64,000 bases of DNA from Microvirga sp. VF16 (GTDB lineage Bacteria; Pseudomonadota; Alphaproteobacteria; Rhizobiales; Beijerinckiaceae), in the NCBI RefSeq assembly GCF_016864375.1, contig NZ_CP069355.1:1240001-1304000 (forward strand). The letters run 5' to 3'. Numbering within the stretch: position 1 is the stretch's first letter; the number at the start of each line of letters is the position of its first letter. A program made the translations under genes and the position numbers. The notes beneath the pieces are model-generated. The model saw nothing but the letters and a program-made list of their open reading frames with translations, was not told where the DNA came from and did no database searches. Positions 25,469 to 34,003 of the stretch are shown piece after piece.

Positions 25469-26346
25469 GCGCGCGATCCAGCTGCGGCGAGGGCCGTCCC
25501 CAGCACGCGGGCGAAGCGCGCCGCCGCCGGCAGGGTGCCGAACATCAGCACCGGCGGCAGCACGGCGGCGGCGCCACGCCGGACCAGCGGCAAATGCCGC
25601 CACAGCGGCCCTTCGGCAATGGTGCGGCGCGCCTCCTGCGGCACCGGTTCGAGATAGAAGAGCCGCGCCTGCAGCGTCCCCGCCAAGGCCTCGACGCCAA
25701 GCGTGGCGAACCCCCAGACATTGGTCCCGCCGCTCCAGGCATTTTGGAGCCCCAGACGATCGAGCACGTCCTGGAACAGGCCGTGCCGGCCGTAAACGCG
25801 CAGATGGCGGCGATCGATGAAATTGGCGATGTAGAGCGGCGGCTGCGGCATCCGGATCGCGGCGGCTACGGCGGCGATCCGGCTGCGCGTTTCCGCGATG
25901 AGGCGTTCCGCTGCCGTGGCGCGATCCGACCACTCTCCGATCAGCCGCGCCGCCTGTTCCGAACGGTGATAGGGGCTGCCGTCCGGAGCGTAGATCGGCA
26001 CGGCGAGAAAGGGCGCGATGCGTTCGAGCTGCGGTCGCAGGAGTTCGTGCTCGGGAATGCCGACGATCAGGTCCGGGCGCAGCGCCGCCATCAGCTCGAA
26101 GTTCGGCTCAACCCGCAGGCCGATGTCGGTGATGTCCGGCGGCAGGGCGGGTTCGACGACCCAATCGGCATAGGGCGCGGCCTCGGGCAAGCCGACCGGG
26201 GCGATGCCGAGCGCCAGCAAGGTTTCGGCGAGGCCCCAGTCGAGGGAGATCACCCGCGGCTGGCCGGGTGCCGCACGCAGGCCGGTCGCGACGATGCCGG
26301 CGAGGGCCCCGCCGATCAGCCCGCGTCGGGAGACGCGCGGCTTCAC
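25465..26346 (-). CDS. fhuD: Iron-siderophore binding protein FhuD-like
   Basis: 293 residues from GTG 26346. A short Tat-like leader (SRRGLIGGALAGIVATGLRA) is followed by a FhuD-type binding protein: VISLDWGLAETLLALGIAPVGLPE, ALRPDLIVG, IAPFLAVPIY and a C-terminal LEPVP-EARR-I region. It would deliver ferric hydroxamate to FhuB. Its start overlaps the stop of the upstream small frame (GTGA), suggesting coupled translation. Confidence 0.9.
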   Translation of the reverse strand: MKPRVSRRGLIGGALAGIVATGLRAAPGQPRVISLDWGLAETLLALGIAPVGLPEAAPYADWVVEPALPPDITDIGLRVEPNFELMAALRPDLIVGIPEHELLRPQLERIAPFLAVPIYAPDGSPYHRSEQAARLIGEWSDRATAAERLIAETRSRIAAVAAAIRMPQPPLYIANFIDRRHLRVYGRHGLFQDVLDRLGLQNAWSGGTNVWGFATLGVEALAGTLQARLFYLEPVPQEARRTIAEGPLWRHLPLVRRGAAAVLPPVLMFGTLPAAARFARVLGTALAAAGSRA

Positions 26347-26678
26347 AGCGCCATTCCGATCGGCGAACCGCCTTGGGGATGCGGCCGCCCCGCCAGCGGC
26401 GGGCCAGAGATCGCCTCCAGCGTCTCGGGACGCACGACGGCCGCCGGTCTCTCCGCGTCAGCAGCCGGCCGCCGCGTCGCGCCGCGATCCCGTCGGGCGG
26501 GGGGCATTTGCTGGGCCAAGGCCGGCGCAACCGTCAACGCCAAGAGGGCGGTCGACGCTTGCCAGGCTTTGCCTGGAGGCTGCCGTCCGGCAGGTTTCGA
26601 TCCCCGTTCACACCACGCCATCGTCATCATCATCTCGTTTCGTCGCAAGGCCGGGCGACTGTGATCCTTGCGGTTCAC
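26343..26678 (-). pseudogene. Leader-like remnant, possibly a deleted TonB-dependent receptor
   Basis: A 111-residue frame with an apparent signal peptide near residues 35-56 (STALLALTVAPALAQ) and a short LEAI-type stretch near residue 88 that recalls the LE-I-V start of TonB receptors; then it ends, coupled to fhuD. FecI-FecR pairs normally sit beside a TonB receptor gene and a hydroxamate locus normally has one, yet none is intact here. I infer a large in-frame deletion of a receptor gene. Alternatively it is a small exported protein of unknown role. Confidence 0.35.
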
Positions 26679-26721
26679 CGCACCGGCATCGGTGGAAAGA
26701 CGAACGTGGCGCGCTCTTTTT

Positions 26722-27066
26722 TCAGCGCGGGAGAGGAATCTTTCGCTTGCGCGTCAGGACCGGCTTCGGCGCGGCCGGGATTGCGGATTGAGATGGAATG
26801 CTTTCCGGACCCCCGGATGGTTCGGTCGTTTGGGGCGCGAGCGCGCCGGTGAGGCGCCAGACCTTTTCCGCGTGCCGGTAGGCCTGGACATGGGCAGGGC
26901 ACTCGGCGATCCAGGCGTCGCGCACAGCGGTAACCGCCTGATCGCCCGGCGCCGCCTGCACGGCCATGATGAGGTCGAACGCCGTTTCCAACAGCCGCTC
27001 GTCACCGGGTGCCTGTTCGCCCATACCGCGCCATTCCTGTCCGGACGCAAGACATGCGCCACTCAC
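26722..27066 (-). pseudogene. fecR: Truncated FecR anti-sigma regulator (N-terminal domain only)
   Basis: 114 residues. Residues about 24-75 match the FecR N-terminal cytoplasmic domain (DUF4880): FDLIMAVQ, then AWIAECPAHVQAYRHAEKVWRLTGAL. The protein ends after a basic stretch (LTRKRKIPLPR), just where the transmembrane segment and the periplasmic FecR domain should begin. Full FecR proteins are about 310-340 residues. It lies just downstream of fecI, as usual. The lost part would sense the receptor. Start is GTG 27066 or ATG 27024. Confidence 0.75.
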
Positions 27067-27122
27067 GTCTTCTTGTCTAGAGACGTTCTGAACAGCCGCT
27101 TTATTCAGGGGCTATGACGAGG

Positions 27123-27641
27123 TCAATCCACGGGCCGATCAAGCCGGCGGGCGCAGTGCAGCAGAGCCTCGCGCACCAGCCGGTGTACGCCGGCGACGGA
27201 GAGGCCCAACGCGTCGGCGATGGCTTGCAGGGTCAGGCCATCGAAGCGATACATCTCGAATGCCTTGCAGGTCCGCTCCGGCAAGTCTGCCAAGGCCGCA
27301 GCGACCTGACGCAATTCGTCGCGATGCACCACGATGTCTTCAGGTTCAGCAGTCATCTGCGGCGCGACCCCGATGCGGTTGAATTCATCCAGCACGCGGG
27401 CGTCGAGCGCGCCGCGCCGCAGGTCGTCGAGCGCGAGGTTGCGGACGATGCGGCGCAGATAAGCAAGCGGTTGTCGAATGGGATCGGAAGACAGGTTCGC
27501 GAACCGCAGATAGGCATCCTGCACCACGTCCTCGGCCCGCGCCCGGCAACCGGTGATGCGCACGGCGTAATGGACCAGTGCTTCTCGATTTTGAAGGAAC
27601 AAGTCGAGATTGGCTGAGGGATGGCTCACTCTGTCGTCCAC
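27123..27641 (-). CDS. fecI: ECF sigma factor, FecI type
   Basis: 172 residues from GTG 27641. Sigma-70 region 2 (VHYAVRITGCRARAEDVVQDAYLRF, PLAYLRRIVRNLALD) and region 4 (LPERTCKAFEMYRFDGLTLQAIADALGLSVAGVHRLVREAL) are both intact. FecI-type sigma factors switch on iron-siderophore receptor operons on a FecR signal. With FecR truncated here the sigma may be unregulated or idle. A DUF4880 FecR fragment follows in the same orientation. Confidence 0.9.
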   Translation of the reverse strand: MDDRVSHPSANLDLFLQNREALVHYAVRITGCRARAEDVVQDAYLRFANLSSDPIRQPLAYLRRIVRNLALDDLRRGALDARVLDEFNRIGVAPQMTAEPEDIVVHRDELRQVAAALADLPERTCKAFEMYRFDGLTLQAIADALGLSVAGVHRLVREALLHCARRLDRPVD

Positions 27642-28330
27642 CGCGCAGAGGGTCTGAGATCGGGGTACCTATCATGAGAAATTCGTCGCCATCAACCCAA
27701 CAATACACGGGAGTGATATATTTTTATTGTTCTAAGTTCCGATTCTTCGGAAGAATTAGACCGCTTTGACCAGAACTACTTTTGAGCTGTTCCAGGGAAA
27801 AACTTTCAGGTGTGTCACGTCCGCCTTGCCCTCGCGCCGGCAACTCTCCCGGAACCGACCGATTACCTCGAACTGGAATGCCAGGTGGTGCCCATCGCAA
27901 TCGACTTCGTCTGGTTGGTACCGTCGGGTTGTGCGCCCGAGCCACGCCCACTGAAAGCGATGTCCTGAAGGTCTCCGGGTCTTCCATCGCAGTGGGGAAG
28001 GGCGCTGAGGTGACTACGGAAGGAGCATGAGGTTGTGTGAAGCATTTGATTGGTAGGCCAAGATCCGCGAGGAGTGGACCACAGCTGCCACTATCTGTTT
28101 GTTCTGATCACTCCCTCGTTGCGATGGACTTGCACCATCTCCTCCTTGCCCGTCTGAAGGCGCACGTTCTGCCCCACACATGATCGAAACTGATGGGCGC
28201 CCGAGCAAATCATCAGCGAGAATAAGAACTCGCCTTGCGCCCATGCGCAAAATCGGGAATGTAGCCTGTGGCCTGCCGTCCTGACCAGGCTCGACACTCG
28301 ATGGCAATGTTACGGCGGGGCTGTGGCGCT
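27642..28330. other. Spacer upstream of fecI; no supported gene
   Basis: Several short frames occur on both strands but none resembles a protein I recognise. The AT-rich stretch at 27713-27750, just upstream of fecI on its coding strand, is where a fecI promoter would lie. It contains a CTTAGAAC half-site reminiscent of an Irr-type iron box, without a matching second half. Confidence 0.5.
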
Positions 28331-28558
28331 ATGCGATGCTTCTTTCATCTGGTGAGTACGCACGACCAGATCTTGGACGACAGCGGGCTCGAGGTCGCAG
28401 ACCTGGGTGCAATGCATGAGCAAATTGCGCGGGCAATCCATAAAATTCGCCAGGACGATCATCACAATGAGGAGGATTGGCGCGACTGGCAGCTCAATGT
28501 AGTCGATGAAGCCGGGAACCTTCTCGTCACAATCCCGCTTGGCACGCAACCAGCCTGA
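28331..28558 (+). CDS. DUF6894 family small protein
   Basis: 75 residues from ATG 28331. The start MRCFFHLVS followed by ILDDSGLEVADLGAMHEQIARAI and a C-terminal WQLNVVDEAGNLLVTIPL is the pattern of the DUF6894 proteins common in Hyphomicrobiales (CYFH, D-EG-E--D---A, then D-G--L--VPF). Function unknown. It stands alone between spacers. Confidence 0.75.
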   Translation: MRCFFHLVSTHDQILDDSGLEVADLGAMHEQIARAIHKIRQDDHHNEEDWRDWQLNVVDEAGNLLVTIPLGTQPA

Positions 28559-28565
28559 CACGCAT

Positions 28566-28730
28566 CTACGCGGGGCGGGACGGCAGTCGTCTATCGCTGG
28601 CTCGCTTAGAGGAACGAGGGCTCAGCCGCGCCAGAATCACCTTGGTATATGCTGAAACCTGTTCGGCTTGTGTGGTCTCCTGTGAGGCTTGAGCGCTACT
28701 TCCTCCTTTGTCCTTCTTGCCATCGGTCAT
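28566..28730 (-). CDS. Hypothetical small polar protein
   Basis: 54 residues, very rich in Lys, Ser, Gln and Arg, from ATG 28730. No domain recognised. It ends 8 bp from the convergent DUF6894 gene. It could equally be chance; only the absence of any competing gene favours it. Confidence 0.3.
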   Translation of the reverse strand: MTDGKKDKGGSSAQASQETTQAEQVSAYTKVILARLSPRSSKRASDRRLPSRPA

Positions 28731-28864
28731 TGCCGGCTTTCTCTGCATATCGGTGGTCAGTATTGTTCGGTGTCTAACTTAACCTACACCATCGCCCTAC
28801 AGGAGCTAACTTTAGTCGAGCGAGAGGTTTCGTCGCTGAGGCTAGAGCAGTGAATAGGGCACTG

Positions 28865-29044
28865 TCAGCGACCGATACCCGCATTGAGGAAGAGATAAGC
28901 AACCATTACCGCACCGCCGACGACGAGAACAACAGCGACAATCAGAATGGGCCAGCCAATTCGGGTTTCCCGAGCCAAGCGCTCGTTCACCTCGTGTCGC
29001 TTCTGATCGAGTGCCACATCCGCCTCATTGTGTCCGTAGATCAT
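28865..29044 (-). CDS. Small single-pass membrane protein, hypothetical
   Basis: 59 residues from ATG 29044: a polar, charged N-terminus (residues 1-28) followed by one strong transmembrane helix (WPILIVAVVLVVGGAVMVAYLF). The plus-strand frame over the same DNA lacks any pattern. The length, composition and helix look like a real small membrane protein. Function unknown. Confidence 0.5.
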   Translation of the reverse strand: MIYGHNEADVALDQKRHEVNERLARETRIGWPILIVAVVLVVGGAVMVAYLFLNAGIGR

Positions 29045-29095
29045 CGCTGCCCCATCAGAGATGGCGCGCACCGGCAAGGTCCGACAGGTGCACAC

Positions 29096-29486
29096 TTGTT
29101 TCCAATGTTAAGACCATCACAGGCGGCGTGGCCAGTGCCCTAAGGGGGAGAATGGTGCGGCAGTCCGTCATGCCGAGGGAGTATTATAGCCTGAAGAGGC
29201 CCTCACTTGTCTCAAGTCACTTGTCTCAAGAGCGACATCGAATGCGGGTACTCTGCTCCAGCGGCTCAGACCGTACACACTCCAATCGACTTGGCCCCTC
29301 ACATTGCGCTTGCGTGAGGGGCTTTTTCGATGGTGTCCTCCTTCGGCTCGCGGATGCGAAGCGGGAGGAGGGTCGAGCACGCCGACGGAAGTTCGCGAAG
29401 CAAGCCTGACGGCAATCGATTAGATCAGATCAGAGATTGCCGAATCAATGAGCCGACCTGATCCAAGCGTCAGCAGCGGGTAAGAT
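29096..29486. other. Spacer with terminator and a short direct repeat
   Basis: No gene is supported. CACTTGTCTCAAG occurs twice in tandem at about 29206-29231, one base apart. The plus-strand terminator at 29294-29327 lies here, although no plus-strand gene ends just before it, which hints at an undetected small RNA or a decayed gene at about 29150-29290. Confidence 0.5.
29294..29327 (+). terminator. Rho-independent terminator
   Basis: GCCCCTCAC (29294-29302) pairs with GTGAGGGGC (29314-29322) across an 11-nt loop, followed directly by TTTTT at 29323-29327. A textbook plus-strand intrinsic terminator. Confidence 0.85.
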
Positions 29487-29768
29487 TTAGCCCCGCTGTG
29501 TGTTCGACTTCCCAGGCTTAAGATCTGGCTCGTCGGGTATGGAGTTGATCAACGTCCCAAAGGCAACAAGATTCATCCCGGCTGCCTCAAGCATCTTAGC
29601 CAGGGTCTCCGTGGAGGGCCAACGCTCCCGACTGGCACGGCATACTCGCTTTGATTTGTTGAAGGTGGTCGGATCCAAGGCTGCCTTTCTTGCGAGGCCT
29701 GAGATGGACAGCCCGGATTGCTCTGCCACGAGATCAATGGCTTGCCAAAGCTTCTTATGCGTGAGCAT
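29487..29768 (-). CDS. XRE-type helix-turn-helix protein (S24 repressor N-terminus-like)
   Basis: 93 residues from ATG 29768. The block LWQAIDLVAEQSGLSISGLARKAALDPTTFNKSKR, then RWPSTETLAKMLEAAG, is the DNA-binding half of a family of alphaproteobacterial S24/LexA-like repressors usually about 210-230 residues long. The peptidase half is missing here, so this is either a stand-alone HTH protein or a truncated phage-type repressor. An upstream in-frame extension to 29906 lacks similarity. Confidence 0.65.
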   Translation of the reverse strand: MLTHKKLWQAIDLVAEQSGLSISGLARKAALDPTTFNKSKRVCRASRERWPSTETLAKMLEAAGMNLVAFGTLINSIPDEPDLKPGKSNTQRG

Positions 29769-30620
29769 TGCCCTCATCCAAACGCAGCGGCCTATGAAGA
29801 GCGAAAATGGCCAATGGCAGAGTTCCGGAATCTGTTCAAGGCCGAGGCAGATCGCCGGAGGCAGGTCTGTTTGTACACTGTCCCTCCTTAGAGATAGCAG
29901 CCACAACTTTCCGCATGGCGCGATCTTTCGCGAAGGCCCGCGATGCGGCTGGTCGGATGCACGGCAGTGTCATCGCTCCAACGGTCAGTCATGGTCCATT
30001 CCGTGCTGCAAGACTCGACTTCCATGAGCGCCGACATCAACTCTAAACATGACTTCCAGATGGGCGGAGAGAGGGCCCTTATTCTGCGAGAGCTTCTAAC
30101 GCGACCATGAGTCTGGGTTCAAGGGTTAAGTCTTCTCTTTTCATCGCGTGATAGAGATTGTTTTTGCTGTCCTTGGCTCGCAGACAGTCAGCGTGTTCTA
30201 TTGGGCCAATTGCGGCGTGCGAAGGAACAAGCAATTCGGAATAGAGCCGGATGGCACACACTCTCTCAGCCCGTGACAGAAAGCAGTGTTGGGAGATCAT
30301 GTGACTGACCTTTTGAAGACGTCGTCCCGCTCAAGTGCAAGAGCTGGGAGATTACGCAGGCGGGAGCAACCGTCCAGGCGAACCAGGACACCTGCGCTCT
30401 GTGTCCTCCCGGTCACAGATTCGGTTCGCTTGGAAAAATATAATTTCGTAATCGATTACATCAGCGACACGGGATTTCACTCGAGAGCGATTAGCAGTAG
30501 GAAATCTTTGCGGCCCGCATCCCCTTGCACCTATGCGGCGTCGCGCCTCTGAGAAGGCTATTCCTCCCAAACTCGGGCTGCTGGCAACAACAGCCCTTTT
30601 CTTCGAGTAAGGCTGTCCCG
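29769..30620. other. Long spacer, mostly uninterpretable
   Basis: No clear gene. A 73-residue minus-strand frame (30079-30300, from ATG 30300) ends in a plausible amphipathic stretch (LTLEPRLMVALEALAE) but has no good ribosome binding site and no family I know. AT-rich DNA at 30430-30465 may include the promoter of the IHF-like gene. Confidence 0.45.
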
Positions 30621-30959
30621 ATGACCGGCAAGAGTGTCACGCGCGCAGACCTCGCTGAGGCTGTGTGCCAGCAGGCTCCCGTCACCAAAGACTACGCGTC
30701 AGATCTGGTGAATCAGGTCCTGGAGGCGATTTGCACCACTCTCGAACAAGGCGAGACCGTGAAGCTTTCGTCGTTCGGAGTGTTCACCGTGCGCCGGAAG
30801 GGTCAGCGCATCGGCCGCAATCCCAAGACAAACCTCGAAGTGCCCATTGAGCCGCGCCAAGTCATCGCATTCAACGCCTCGTCTCGTCTCAAGGCACACA
30901 TGAACCGCGCTTCCTCCCTGTTATCGGGTTCTGACTTCATGACACTGAGGGTTGGGTAG
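30621..30959 (+). CDS. Integration host factor alpha subunit-like protein
   Basis: 112 residues from ATG 30621. HU/IHF family: VTRADLAEAVCQQAPVTKDYASDLVNQVLEAI, then LEQGETVKLSSFGVFTVRRKGQRIGRNPKTNLEVPIEPRQVIAFNAS split into its normal beta-arm, with the GRNPKT motif and proline at the arm tip. Closer to IHF-alpha than HU. It bends DNA for replication, recombination and transcription. Its spot amid IS relics suggests an accessory paralogue rather than the housekeeping ihfA (normally beside pheT). The C-terminal 15 residues are atypical. Confidence 0.87.
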   Translation: MTGKSVTRADLAEAVCQQAPVTKDYASDLVNQVLEAICTTLEQGETVKLSSFGVFTVRRKGQRIGRNPKTNLEVPIEPRQVIAFNASSRLKAHMNRASSLLSGSDFMTLRVG

Positions 30960-30960
30960 A

Positions 30961-31206
30961 GTGACCCGCGCGAAAAGGGAGTTGGAACCGGAGCAGAATT
31001 TGAGCGTCTCAAGTGGCGCCCTCTATGGCTGCATGATTGGCAGAGCCCTTACAGGCTTCCACCCAATTCAATCCACCCTCGCCAGCGATGTCCCGAAAGG
31101 CGTTTTCACGCATCCAGTTTTCGAATTGATCGCCGGAAGCTTAGGCGGCGCAATTCTACTCGCAGTCACCACAGCTCTCCGAAATCGACTCAGTCGGAGG
31201 CGCTAG
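30961..31206 (+). CDS. Hypothetical protein with one hydrophobic segment
   Basis: 81 residues if begun at GTG 30961, one base after the IHF-like stop. A TTG at 30952 is an alternative. A polar N-terminus is followed by a hydrophobic helix (FELIAGSLGGAILLAVTTAL) and an Arg-rich end. No family recognised. The tight spacing with both neighbours suggests an operon with the PilZ gene 5 bp downstream. Confidence 0.4.
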   Translation: MTRAKRELEPEQNLSVSSGALYGCMIGRALTGFHPIQSTLASDVPKGVFTHPVFELIAGSLGGAILLAVTTALRNRLSRRR

Positions 31207-31211
31207 CTACA

Positions 31212-31637
31212 ATGACGAGAGAGGACGAACGCCGCCGGCATCGTCAGTGGCCATGTGATTACAGGGCTAACGCTTTACTCAAAGGCCAATCTCTGTCCAT
31301 AGTATGTACTGTGGTAGATATATCGGCGCGCGGTGCTCGTATCCGGTTCGCGGCCGCCGTCGCACTTCCACCCGACTTCGTGTTGGTGATTCCCAGCCTC
31401 ACCCTGCGTGTCGATGCCCGTGTGGTGTCGAGCAGAGGTCAGCACCACAGCGTCAGGTTCACCTGGCGCATGGATGGGCCCCTTAATGCCCAAGCCATGA
31501 CGCCGCGCAGCCTGCAAAAAACCCTGGAAGCAGAAAGTGTGATGTTCATTCCTGAGAATGGCAGCCGACCGGGCGTGAAATTGCCACGCGATCGACCGCC
31601 AGCCATCCGAATGCAGAAAAAGAAGGGGGAACGTTAG
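31212..31637 (+). CDS. PilZ domain protein
   Basis: 141 residues. The N-terminal RRRHRQWPCDYRANA and the central VVDISARGARIRF give the PilZ pattern (RxxxR then D/NxSxxG), which binds cyclic di-GMP. A short beta-barrel of about 90 residues is followed by a polar tail. Two c-di-GMP enzymes are encoded nearby at 32107 and 36093. No output domain is attached, so it probably acts through a partner. Confidence 0.8.
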   Translation: MTREDERRRHRQWPCDYRANALLKGQSLSIVCTVVDISARGARIRFAAAVALPPDFVLVIPSLTLRVDARVVSSRGQHHSVRFTWRMDGPLNAQAMTPRSLQKTLEAESVMFIPENGSRPGVKLPRDRPPAIRMQKKKGER

Positions 31638-31640
31638 CCT

Positions 31641-31988
31641 ATGTCCGTCACGTCCATGCCCAAGGTGATCCGCTACGACATCCTAGAGACATTCGAAGAG
31701 GTCGACGGCCTGCACCTGTCCCTTGTGAAAGCGGACGGCGTGGAAGACGGGTTTTTACACGGCCCACCCTGCCTCCATCTGCTGCTGAATGTTCCCGATG
31801 GAGCTTGTGAGCGGGTTTTCACCGTGCAAGCTGGCTATGAGGATCTAGCCAGGGCGATAGGACAGGGAATGACACTGGCCCTGTCGATGGCACGGGCCGA
31901 ATGGGAAAGCTCGGCACCCGCGCCGCGATCTCGGAGTAAATGTGTCGTGATCCCGTTCCCTGTGAAATGTGAGGACGTGTCCACATGA
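31641..31988 (+). CDS. Hypothetical protein
   Basis: 115 residues from ATG 31641, 3 bp after the PilZ gene stop and preceded by GGGGGAA. The sequence is ordinary globular protein in composition (RYDILETFEEVDGLHLSLVKADGVEDGF) with no motif or membrane segment that I recognise. Probably in one operon with the PilZ gene. Confidence 0.5.
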   Translation: MSVTSMPKVIRYDILETFEEVDGLHLSLVKADGVEDGFLHGPPCLHLLLNVPDGACERVFTVQAGYEDLARAIGQGMTLALSMARAEWESSAPAPRSRSKCVVIPFPVKCEDVST

Positions 31989-32106
31989 CCATCAGTGCTG
32001 CATTCTTTGCCCGCACCTGTGGAAAGAGGTAGAAAGTGAGCGAGTGAGAGGGTCACGGATCATTGCGAGTATCGTCAGCCCAACAGAGCTTCCGCGCCAC
32101 CCGCAA

Positions 32107-33252
32107 TTACCCGATGTTCACATTTGACGGTGCTGAGACAACTGCATTCCGACCCTGAGCCTTGGCTCGGTACAGAGCGGTGTCGGCATGGCGGAGCAGG
32201 TCTCTAACGGTTGATGTTGCACTGGTGGCACAACCGACACTGACGGTCACATCCACACGCTGGCCGCGAACAATCTTCGCAACAGATTCAAACGAATGCC
32301 GGATTTGCTCGGCCAGTCTCCCAGCGTCGTCTCCGGAAAGAGGAACGATTGCGCCGAACTCCTCTCCCCCCAACCGGCCATAGGCACCCTCTGAAAGATG
32401 GTCGGACAAAATAGAGCCGAAGATTTCCAACACATGGTCTCCCACCTCATGCCCATATGTATCGTTGATCTGCTTGAAGTTGTCCAAATCAAAGAGCAGA
32501 CAACTGGTGGGCGCACAGCGTTGCCGTGTAATCAGCACTGTAGCATCTTCGAGAAAGGCTCTGCGGTTTGGGATCTTGGTAAGCGGATCGGTCAGAGCGG
32601 CCCGCTTGTATTGATGCTCCAGTTGTTCTTTCGCCATGGACAGAAAGACGAACGCTACGGTCGGCATGAACGTCGCAATTCCGATTGCCATCGCACCGGA
32701 CCATGGGGGGACAGGGCCAGCGATCCAAAAAGACTGGGCGAGCGAGAACCCAAGCAGTCCTCGCAGTGTGTTAAAGCCAACCAATCCAATCAGGAGAATG
32801 ATCGCAGCGACTTGCGACGCCAGTCGATGACGTGCATGCCACCAAAGCTCCCAGGCCGACATCAGCGCGTAACCAGCGCAGATTGCGGATGTAAGGACCA
32901 ATCTCGTTGTTGAACTGTCAGAGATGAAAGGGAATGCCACCCACCACAGGACCATGCCTACCAATAGTGATGGTAGACTTATCGGTCGAGCATTGAACGT
33001 CTGGCAGCCTCCGTAGAGGACGCTATAGGCGGCGATCAAGACACTGTTGGCAATAAGTAAAGTGGCGAGGGTCAGTGTACCCCGCGCAACAACCATGAGG
33101 CCCATGCCCATAAGGACGAGAAAGAACGCAAGTCCCCACCAAGCCAGTGCTTTGACCTGTCGATTGAGCGCCCAGGCAAAGAAAAGCAGTGCCGTGAGAA
33201 TGGCTGTGTTCAGAACGAACACAACACCAAGAGTTGGGAAGTCGAGCTGCAT
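32107..33252 (-). CDS. Membrane diguanylate cyclase (GGDEF)
   Basis: 381 residues. About six transmembrane segments (residues 5-205) precede a GGDEF domain (about 215-375). The catalytic motif is RLGGEEF, with FDLDNFKQINDTYGHEVGD upstream, so synthesis of c-di-GMP from GTP is expected. The allosteric RxxD site five residues before GGEEF is absent (LSEG instead), so product inhibition by that route is unlikely. The membrane part probably senses an unknown signal. Confidence 0.9.
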   Translation of the reverse strand: MQLDFPTLGVVFVLNTAILTALLFFAWALNRQVKALAWWGLAFFLVLMGMGLMVVARGTLTLATLLIANSVLIAAYSVLYGGCQTFNARPISLPSLLVGMVLWWVAFPFISDSSTTRLVLTSAICAGYALMSAWELWWHARHRLASQVAAIILLIGLVGFNTLRGLLGFSLAQSFWIAGPVPPWSGAMAIGIATFMPTVAFVFLSMAKEQLEHQYKRAALTDPLTKIPNRRAFLEDATVLITRQRCAPTSCLLFDLDNFKQINDTYGHEVGDHVLEIFGSILSDHLSEGAYGRLGGEEFGAIVPLSGDDAGRLAEQIRHSFESVAKIVRGQRVDVTVSVGCATSATSTVRDLLRHADTALYRAKAQGRNAVVSAPSNVNIG

Positions 33253-33640
33253 TAATCATCCGAAGCAGTTGAGCTTCGCTTCAAGGGGCGGCGGCCCAAG
33301 GTGCAGAGCAGAACGGCTCTGTTCTGGAGAACGGCCGGACGCTAGTGGGTCGCCAGCAGAGGCGTTATACGAACGTCGGAAATCGTGCAAGATCATGTCG
33401 CAAATGAAATCGATTACATTCACTTTATTGCGCGATGGGCCGCTGCGTCTGGATAAGAAAAAGGACGCTATTTCCAGCGGCCCGAAAACTCGCGAGGACA
33501 ACGCCCAACAAGAGTGATGCGCTGCACACAGCAGCGCAGTGAGATCTTTCCATCTTGTACCTGAGTTGAATGACAGCATGCCCCCCGACATCTATGCGGT
33601 TTGCGCATCACGCGAGTAAGCAGCAGGTTATCGATCGCAG
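33253..33640. other. Spacer, no supported gene
   Basis: Short frames on both strands show no protein-like pattern. This is probably the promoter region of the diguanylate cyclase gene on its left side. Confidence 0.5.
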
Positions 33641-33648
33641 ATCACCAT

Positions 33649-33885
33649 CTTCATCTCGGCTCACCTGCTGGACTGTGCGGGGACTTGCCTGCTGGCCTAT
33701 GCGTCCGAGTTCAATCTGGAAGAGTAGCGCAATGCGTTCGTCAAGCGAGCCATGGAGAACGCGCTGCCCGGACCAGTCGCGCATCACCAGCGTCTGATCC
33801 GCCGCGAACTCGGTCGCCTGCAGAGCCGACCCATGATAATCGCCCGCTTCCTTCGGCACACAGACCTCTCTGTTGCAGGCCTATC
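33649..33885 (+). pseudogene. IS630-family transposase relic (C-terminal part)
   Basis: Translated in one plus-strand frame this reads AYASEFNLEE-stop-RNAFVKRAMENALPG, then LIRRELGRL, IIARFLRH, SVAG. It aligns with the end of the IS630 transposase at 46039-46485 (AYAPELNPEEQCNAFVKRAMANALPG...). A TAG replaces the CAG codon after the catalytic Glu, and the N-terminal two thirds and the inverted repeats are missing. An old, dead fragment. Confidence 0.8.
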
Positions 33886-34003
33886 CAAAAGACTATTGCT
33901 ACAGTAGCAATAATATTCAACGGTGCTCTCGGTCAATTTGCCATAAGAGACAATCTTCTCAGAGCTCGTCAGAGCTGGTAACGGTATGGATGGGGGCACG
34001 ACC

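Noticed and set aside
23471..25657. 728-codon plus-strand frame opposite fhuB
   Set aside because: A shadow of the two-repeat permease; composition is charged and low-complexity, no domains.
27713..27760. Irr-type iron box upstream of fecI
   Set aside because: Only one half-site (CTTAGAAC) is recognisable; the second half is not, so it was not listed as a feature.
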